This document shows positions 52,197 to 61,100 of a stretch of 64,000 nucleotides of DNA, piece after piece (position 1 is the stretch's first letter; the number at the start of each line of letters is the position of its first letter). The translations under genes were made by a program, and so were the position numbers. The notes under the pieces were generated by a model that was not told the origin of the DNA, did not search any database, and saw only the letters and a program-made list of their open reading frames with translations. This DNA is from Bradyrhizobium sp. B124. GTDB lineage: Bacteria; Pseudomonadota; Alphaproteobacteria; Rhizobiales; Xanthobacteraceae. The stretch is taken from the NCBI RefSeq assembly GCF_038967635.1, contig NZ_CP152413.1, positions 9,056,001 to 9,120,000 on the forward strand. Direction: 5' to 3'.

Positions 52197-55100
52197 ATGG
52201 TTCCCCGCCTCTCCAGGTCTCTCACCCGCGCGCCCGTTCGCACTGCATTGTTTGGCAGCGTCAGCGTCGTGGCACTTCTCGCCAATACGCCGGTGGTCGC
52301 GCGCCCGTTTGGATCGAGCTGGACGGTGTCACCGTCAGCCGCGGCGATGGCGGCGTCGCAGTCGGCAGCGCAGGACGCGGCAGCAGCCGCCAAGCAAGGC
52401 CAGGATGCGATGGCGCGGGCCACGCGCGCCATCCAGGCGATCCAGGGCCTGCAGAACGCGGCGCGCGCCGCGGCGCAGACCTCGCAGCGTTCGGTGACGC
52501 TGCCGCAGGTCGCGGTGCCCAACGGCCTTGCGCCCGGCGGCCTGCAGGTGGCGCCGGGGTGGCAGGGCGCGAATGCGCCGACGCAGGCGATCGACGCCAC
52601 CGGCCAGACCCAGGTCGGCATCGCGCAGACCAGGGCGCAGGCGATCCTCAACTGGAATTCATTCAACGTCGGCGCGCGCACTACGCTGACCTTCGACCAG
52701 CAAGGCCATGCGAACTGGGTGGCGCTCAACCGCGTCGTCGGCAGCACGGCGCCGAGCCAGATTCTCGGCAACATCAAGGCGGACGGCTCGGTCTATGTGA
52801 TCAACCAGAACGGCATCATCTTCGGCGGTGCGAGCCAGGTGAATGTCGGCTCGCTGATCGCCTCGACCGCCAACATCACCGACACCCAGTTCCTGCGCAA
52901 TGGCATCTACTCGCAGCAGGCGAGTGGCCAATACGTGCCGAGCTTCACCGATGCCCGCGGCGCGGTGAGGGTCGAGGCCGGCGCGCTGATCTCGACCAAC
53001 GCGCCGTCCTCGGTGACGCAGGGTGGCGGCTTCGTCCTGCTGATGGGAACCGAGGTCAGCAATGCCGGATCGATCAGCGCACCGCGAGGCCAGGTGCAGC
53101 TCGCCGCCGGCAACGACTTTCTGCTGCGGCCGGGTTACAGCACGGATGCCAACCAGGCCTCGACCACACGCGGCAACGAAATCTCGCCGATCGTGCGCGA
53201 CGCGATCGCGGCTGTCGGCAATTCCGGCCTGATCTTCGCCCAGCAAGGCGACATCACGCTTGCAGGCCGCGGCATCACCCAGGACGGGGTGCTTGTCGCT
53301 ACGACCTCGGTCAACACCCGCGGCACCATCCATCTCCTGAACGCAGCGTCCGATGCCGCGGGCAGCATCACGCTCGCCAGTGGCAGCCTGACCGCGATCC
53401 TGCCCGAGCTCAACAGCAGCGACACCGCGCTCGACAGCCAACGCGGCCAGTTGGTCGCCGATTCCAAGGCCTTCACCCACGCCCCGGTCGCCAACGCCCA
53501 GTTCGATAATCTTTCGCAGCTCGCCGACCGGCTCGACCAGGGACGTATCGAGATCGTCAGCGGCGGCAGCGTCAACTTCAAGGACGGCTCGACCACGCAG
53601 GCGCAAGGCGGCCAGGTGGCGGTCAGCGCCGGCCGCCGCGTCTTCGCCGAGAGCGGGTCGATCATCGACGTCTCGGGCGTGCGCGGCGTGCTGCTGCCGA
53701 TGTCGACCAACAACCTCCTGATCAACGTGCAAGGCAACGAGCTGCGCGACTCGCCCGCCAATCGTGATCGGGACAATCTGAAGAACGCGGACGTCTGGAT
53801 CGACGCGCGCGATCTGGTGCTGGTGCCGGCGGGCACCGGTGGCTATGCGACCGACCGCTACTATACGCCGGGTGGCCTGCTCGAGGTCTCGGGATATCTC
53901 GCCAATACCGCCCACCGGATCGGCGAGTGGGCCGCGGTCGGCGGTACCGTCACGCTGTCGGCGCAGGAAGTCGTCGCGCAGCAGGGGGCGGTGTTCGACG
54001 TCTCCGGCGGCTCGATCAGCTATCAGGGCGGCTACATCCGCACCACCAATTTCCTTGGCGCGGACGGCCGTCTCTACAGCGTCAACCAGGCACGCGCCGA
54101 TATGCAGTTCTACGGCTTCGGCGCGGGCTTCATTCGCGAGCACAAGCTCGGCGGCAAGGTTGCACCGAATCTGACCGAGGTCTGGACCAGCCCGTTCGGC
54201 AAGGGCCGCGTGACCACCCGCTGGGAGGACGGCTACACCATCGGCCGTGACGCCGGCTCTCTCGTCCTGTCCACGCCGACGGCAGTGTTCGAAGCTGATA
54301 TCGTCGCTGATGTCGTCACCGGCTCACGCCAGACGACGGCGCGGCCGGACGGCACCACCGACGGCTACAAGCTGTCTCAGAACGTCGCGCCGCTCCAGGG
54401 CAAGCTCGCACTCGGTGGCTATTCGGGGCTTGGCCTCACCAGTGCATCCGCCGCGCAGGTGATCTTCGGCCGAGCGCCCGAGATTACCGATGCGCTGAAT
54501 GCCACGTCGGTCCTGCCCGACGATCGCATCGGGACCGCATTGTTCAATTCGGACGCACTCAATGCCGCGAGGCTGGGCGGTCTCAGTGTTGCGAGCAGCA
54601 AGGACATCCTCGTCGAGGCGCCGCTCGAGCTTGCTCCTGGCGCGCAGGTGACCTTCATCGCACCGCATGTCGAGATCGGTGCGAACGTAACGGCGCATGG
54701 TGGCAGCGTGACGCTGACCAATCTCATGCATGCCGTGTTCGGTCAGGGGCAGAACGAGCTATGGTGGGCGCTCAACGATGCGAACGGCAAGGCGCAGGTC
54801 ACGATCGGCCAGAATGTCGCCGTCGATCTCAGCGGGTTGTGGAGCAACGAGCTGACCGGAACCGATGGATCCGGCCGGGCGCATCTGGATGGCGGCAATT
54901 TCACCGTTTCGACCACAGGCGGCATCACGCTTGCGAGCGGGTCGCTCATCGATGTGTCGTCGGGGGGCGCCATCCTGGTGAATGGCAAGACACAGGGCGG
55001 CAAGGGCGGCAATGTCAGTCTCGTCGCCAATGACTATTCGCATCTAGCCTGGACGCAGTTCTTCACCAATCCGCTCATCCTCGACGGCACCATTCGCGCT

Positions 55101-58100
55101 TACGGCTTCGGTGGCGGTGGCACGCTGACGCTGAACGCCGGCCAGGAGATCTCGATCGGCGAAGCCGTGGCCGATGCGCTGGTGCTCGATCCGGCGATCT
55201 TCCAGTCCGGCTTCACGGCCTACAACATCAGCAGCAACACGGGCATCCGGATCGGCGAAGGCGCCCGTGTGGACGCCGAGGTGCCGGTCTATCGCTTCAC
55301 CCCGCGCAGCTTCATCACGCCCAGCGGGAGCCTCGTCACGGAGGCCGCGGACCTCTGGACGCCTCCCAAATTCACGATCAATTCCTTCACGCGCAGCGCC
55401 ACGCAGCGCGTCGGCGCCGATCTGACCTTCTGGAGCCTGCATGATTTCACGCTGGCGAAGGGCGCGTCGATCAACGTCGATCCGGGGCGTTCGGTCTCGA
55501 TCTTCGCCAATCGGCAGACTGTCATCGATGGTGCGATCAGAGCACCCGCCGGCAATATCCTGATCACGAGCCTGCAGGACGCCCCCGGCGACACCCGCTA
55601 CAACATGGGTTACGGCGAGTTCGGCCTGACACGTTCGTTCTGGATCGGCGATGATGCGGTGCTGGATGTTTCCGCGCGTGATGCGGTGGGACGCGACGAC
55701 CGCGGGATCTCCTATGCAGCTGTGCCGGACGGCGGCACGATCCGCATCGGCGGCACGGGGGCGTTGGATCCCAAATATCCCGTCGTCAGCGATGCCTTCG
55801 TGATCGTTCGTCCGGGCGCGCTCATCGACGCGTCGGGCACCTCCGCGGTGGTCGATGTCCAGAGCGGCAACGGCTACATCCCGACGCTCGCCGCGAGCGA
55901 TGGCGGGACGATCTCGCTCTATTCCAGCTTCGGTATGGTGCTCGACGGCACCTTGCGCGCAGCGGCAGGCGGCAGCGGCGCGTCGGGCGGCGCGCTGAAC
56001 CTGACCATGTCGTGGCGCGGCTATATCGTCGGGCAGCCGAATGCAAATGCGCCCTACGCCGGCGGCGATCTGCCTGAGGCGTTCCAGAGGTCGCGCGATA
56101 TCACGCTCGTGCAAAACGCTGCGGGCAGCGGTCTAAACACTGATCTGTCGCCCGGTCAGGCCGATCCGGCTCTGCAGTTCGGGCGGACAGTCATTGGTGT
56201 CAACCAGGTCGAGAAGGGCGGTTTCGGCTCGCTCGCGCTCTATACGCGCGATCTGCTCGTCTTCGACGGCAATGTGGACCTCAGCCTGTCGCGTACTCTT
56301 CGGCTTTCGAGCGGCGTCATCGCCGCGGCGTCGGACACGCCAAACAGCACAATTCATCTGTCCGCGCCTTATGTCCGTCTTGATGGCGTCTACAACGCCG
56401 CAGATGCGCAGACGGCCGTGGGCTATGCTCCCGGGATCAACGATCTTCACGTCCGGAACCAGGCCGTGGGCGGCAGCTTCACCGTCGCAGGCAACTTGAT
56501 CGACGTTTACGGCTCTGTCCTGTTCGGAGCTACTGGCTCGCAGGGCAGTGGGGCGCTAGATCTCGGTCTCAGACGTCCTGTCAGCATTCCGTTCGATGCC
56601 CGCGGCTTTCATCAGGTCGCGTTGCAGAGCAGTGGCGATATCCGGTTCGGCAATGGCGGGCTCGATGTCGAGAATCTCGCGCTGACCGCCGACCAGATCT
56701 ATCCGTTGAGCGGCGCGGTTGCCACGATCGCGGTTGGGCTCCGTCCGAATGGAGCAAATGTCGCCTATGATCCGGACGCCCGTCTCGTCATCCGCCGCAA
56801 CGACGACCAGACGCCGGCGGTACCGGCTTCGGTGTTCGGCGACCTGATTTTTGTTGCCGGCAATATCGACCAGGGTGGCGTGCTTCGCGCGCCGCTGGGG
56901 CGCATTTGGCTCAACAGTGATACCGGGCCATCCAACGCGCGGATCGTCTTTCGCAGCGGAAGCATCACCTCCACGAGCGCAGCCGGCTTGATCATGCCGT
57001 TTGGCGGCACCTCGGATGGCATCACCTATCAAGGCGCGGACGGCACGCTGCACAATCTGGCGAGCGCGTTCTATGACGATCATTCGAGCAATGTAAGGAT
57101 CGCCAGTGGCGTTTCGATCAATGCCGCATCCGTTGTGGGTGAGCCGGGCTCGGTGCTCGATCTCTCCGGCGGCGGCACGCTCACCGGCGCGGGCTTCATC
57201 TCCGGCCGTGGCGGTTCGGTCGATGTGTTGAAGACCGCGCTCGTCAACGCCAATCCGGTCAACAGCTACAGCGCCGCGGGCAACAAGGTCTACGCCATCC
57301 TGCCTGGCTACGCCGCCGACTACGCGCCGGTGATCGCATCCAATGGCGCCGGTGATCCGGCGATCGGCCAGCAGATCACGCTTCCTTCGGGTGCGCCAGG
57401 ATTGCCCGCGGGCACCTATACGCTGCTCCCCTCGAGCTACGCGCTGTTGCCTGGCGGTTATCGCGTCGAGCTCGGCGCGACTGGAAAGATCATGATGGCG
57501 CCCGTGACCGCGGGCAATGGCTCGGTGGTCACGTCCGGCTATCTCGGCGTTGCCAACGCCGGAATCAGGGACACGCTGCCGACGCGGGTGATCCTGACCT
57601 CCGGCCAGACCACGCGGCTCTATTCGCAGTATAACGAGACCGGCTATGCCGATTTCGAGCGCGCGCGGGCCGCCCAGTTCGGTGGCTTCCGGTATCGTCT
57701 GCCGGAAGACGGCAAGGTCCTCGTATTCAATCTCTTCCCGTCGCCGGACAATACGAAATCGCTGTCCTTCGCCGGCACCGCGCTGTTCGACGGCGCCAAA
57801 GGCGGCGTTGACGGCACGCTGGTCATCAGGCCGCGCGATTCATCGGGTTACGGCGTGCTCGACATCACGGCGCCGGGGACCGCATCGATAGCGGGTCATA
57901 CGTCAATTTCGAGCGACGACATCAATGCCTTCAAGGCATCGACGGTGTTGCTGGGCGGCGCGAGCGTGTACTCCGAGGTCGATAATCCCGGGGCCGGTGC
58001 CAACATTTATTTTGACGGAGGCGCGACCACGGCCGTCAACCTGCTCGATGGCGCCACGATACGTGCGGGCCAGGTGTTCCTGATCGGCAAGACGGTCAAC

Positions 58101-61100
58101 ATGGCGGGCGGCGCGACCATCGACACGCGCGGACTGAGCAGCAACGTAATCGATTCCACGTTGGGCTACTTCTACGCCAACATATCTCCCGACTCCACCG
58201 CAAACCCTGCCTATAGTCCGGCTGTGCTCGCTGTCGCCAATGGCCGGTTCCAATTCCTGGATGCCGTCGGGCCCGGCAACATCAGCATCGCGAGCGGTGC
58301 CTCGTTGCTCACGGACGGCAGCGTGGTGCTGGCTGCGCCGGGCGGGCTCTCGATGGGTGACGTCAATTTCGGCGCGCGTTACCTCAACGTCACGCAGGAG
58401 CAGATCAATGTCGGCACCGCGGCCGCGCTTGCCGCGGCGCAGGCCGCAGGCCAACTGCCGTCGGGCTGGAATCTCACCCAGAGTGTGCTCGACAAGCTGC
58501 TGCGGCCGTCGACGACTGCCGGCAGCCCGACGCTCGAGCAACTCATCATCACGGCAAGCGGCGCCTTCAATCTGATCGGCAGTGTCGACCTCGACGCCAC
58601 GCGCCGGGGCGGCGCCTCCTCCGATTCCCTCAAATTCGTTCTCAATACACCGGCGATATATGGCCTCGGCTCCGCGGGCGACACCGCCGGCATCACAGCC
58701 GACACGCTGGTCTGGAACGGCATTCGCACGGGCAACGGCAGCACGACGAGCCCTTACGGCAGCCAGACGCCAGCCACTATCCTGCCCGGCGGGCCCGGCA
58801 CGGGATCGGGGCATCTCGCCATCACTGCCAGCGAGATTCTGTTCGGCTACGACGCCTCGCTGAGCAAGCCGACCGATGGCGCAGCGCTGAACCGCATTGC
58901 GCTTGGCTTCTCCGATGTCACGTTGACGGCTACGAAGCGCATCACCGCGAACAGCAACGGCACGCTGAAGGTGGGGCTCAGCCAGGACAGCACCGGCGCG
59001 TTGCAGGGCGGTGCGCTCACCATTGCGGCCCCGCTGATCACGGCGAGCGGCGGGGCTACGCTCGACGTCAGCGCGGGCGCGGCCTTGCGTCTGGTCGCAC
59101 CAGTGGGGGCCGTGCCCGCCGACACGCGTGGCGTGACGGATCTCGGCGGCACGCTCTCCTTCACCGGAGACAGTGTATTTGCCGACACCGCATTCGCCTT
59201 GCCGTCCGGCAAGCTGACGCTGAATGCGACGCACGACGTCGTGCTCGGCGCAAACGCCACCGTCGACCTGTCGGGCCGCGGCATCGCCTTCTTCGACGTC
59301 ACCAAGTACAGCTGGGGCGGCGATCTCATCCTGAACTCCGCCAACGGCAATATCGTCCAGAATGCGGGTTCGGTGATCGATGTCTCGGCCGTGAACAATG
59401 CGGCGGGCTCGATCGCGGCCAAGGCGATCGACGCCGCACATGGCCAGGTTTGGTTCGCCGGCACGCTCAAGGGATCGTCGACGGGCGATTACGACAGCGG
59501 CCAGTTCACGGTCGCAGCGCAGAATTTCGGCGATTTCGCCGCGTTGAATGCCAAGCTCAACGATGCCGGTTTCTTCGGCGCCCGCAGCTTCGATCTCCGC
59601 CAAGGCAGCCTAGTCGTCGGCGATGGCGTGAAGGCGCGCTATGTGGCGGTCTCGGTCGATCAAGGCAGCCTCACCGTCGCGGGCAGGATCGACGCGAGCG
59701 GGGCGAAGCCCGGCACCATCCGCCTGTCCGCGCGCGACGATCTCAGGCTCACCTCGAATGCCGTGCTCGACGTCCATGGCAATGTGCTTTGGATCGACAG
59801 CTACGGCGCGCCGATCGAAGCCAACAACACCGCGCATGTCGAACTCACCACCACGCACGGCACCATGACGCTGGCCGCGGGCGCGACCATCGACATGACG
59901 TCGCCGGATGGCGTGCAGCGCGGCAGGCTCGAGCTCAACGCGCCGCGCCGCGGCGGCACCGGCGGAGATGGTGCCGGCGCCAGCGATATCGCAATCGACG
60001 CGCGCGGGCAGCTCAATATTCGCGGCGCCGGCAGCATTGCGATGAACGGCTTCCGCACCTACGACCTTCCGGGCGGCAGCGTCATCGATCAGGCCTATCT
60101 CGATGGTCTGCACGACGACAGTACGGCATTCATCAACGCAGCGCTCCAGAATGGCGACTTGCAGAACCGCCTGGCCGGGCTTGCGGCCTATGGTTCTGCC
60201 TTCCATCTGCGGCCCGGCGTTGCCATCACCTCAAGCGGTGATCTGTCGACGAAGGGCGATCTCGATTTCTCCGGCTACCGCTATGGACCAAACGCCGATC
60301 CGGTCGTGCGCGGCTCCGGCGAGCCGGGCGTGCTTGTGGTCCGTGCCGCCAGCGATCTCAAGATCAACGGCAGCATCACGGACGGCTTCGCACCGCCGCC
60401 GGCGTCGCCTGACGCGGTGACCGTGATTGCTTCCGGCACGCTGCCGGCCGCCTACACCGTTCGGACCGATGGTGTCGTCCTCGGCAGCGGTTCGGCCATT
60501 CCGAGCAACGGCACAATCAACATGGAGCTGAATCTCACCGACGGAAGGGTCAGACAGAGCCCGAACGCCGCAAATCCGCTCCCTGTCGCGATTACCTTAT
60601 CGCAGGACTTCACTGTGAAAGGAGCCAACGTTCAGACCAGGAAGCTGAATGGCGGGCGTATCATCACGCCGGGAAAAACCTACAATCCCGGTGATACGCT
60701 TTTGACTGGCACAGTATTTCCGGCCGGCACCGTATTCGAAAAAGGCGTTTATTTTACCGGGCCGGTCTTCATCAACTCTGCCCTTTCCAACAATCTGGTT
60801 CTTCAGCCTGTGAAGCTGCCGGCGGGGGCCAGCCTTTACCTGTTTCTTGGGTACACGTTCACTGCCGATACGCCTCTGGCAAAGGGCACGATGCTGCCGG
60901 CCGGGATGACGAACGTCAATCTGACCGGGCCGGGCGATCGCGAGATCTGGGCGATCTCCCCGATGCTCGCTCCGGGAACGCAATCCTGGTCGATGCGCCT
61001 TGTGGGCGGCGCCGATCTTGCCAGCCCCGACAGCCGCATGTTGCAGACGGCGCCCGCGCTCGCCGGTTCGGGCAATGTCGTGTTGAGTGATCCGTTCAAC

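Noticed and set aside
52659..59603. Several 350-570-residue minus-strand frames and plus-strand frames such as 52559-53509 inside the exoprotein region
   Set aside because: They are shadows of the 11.8-kb open frame starting at 52197, whose translation shows a secretion signal, the TPS motif and beta-helix repeats.
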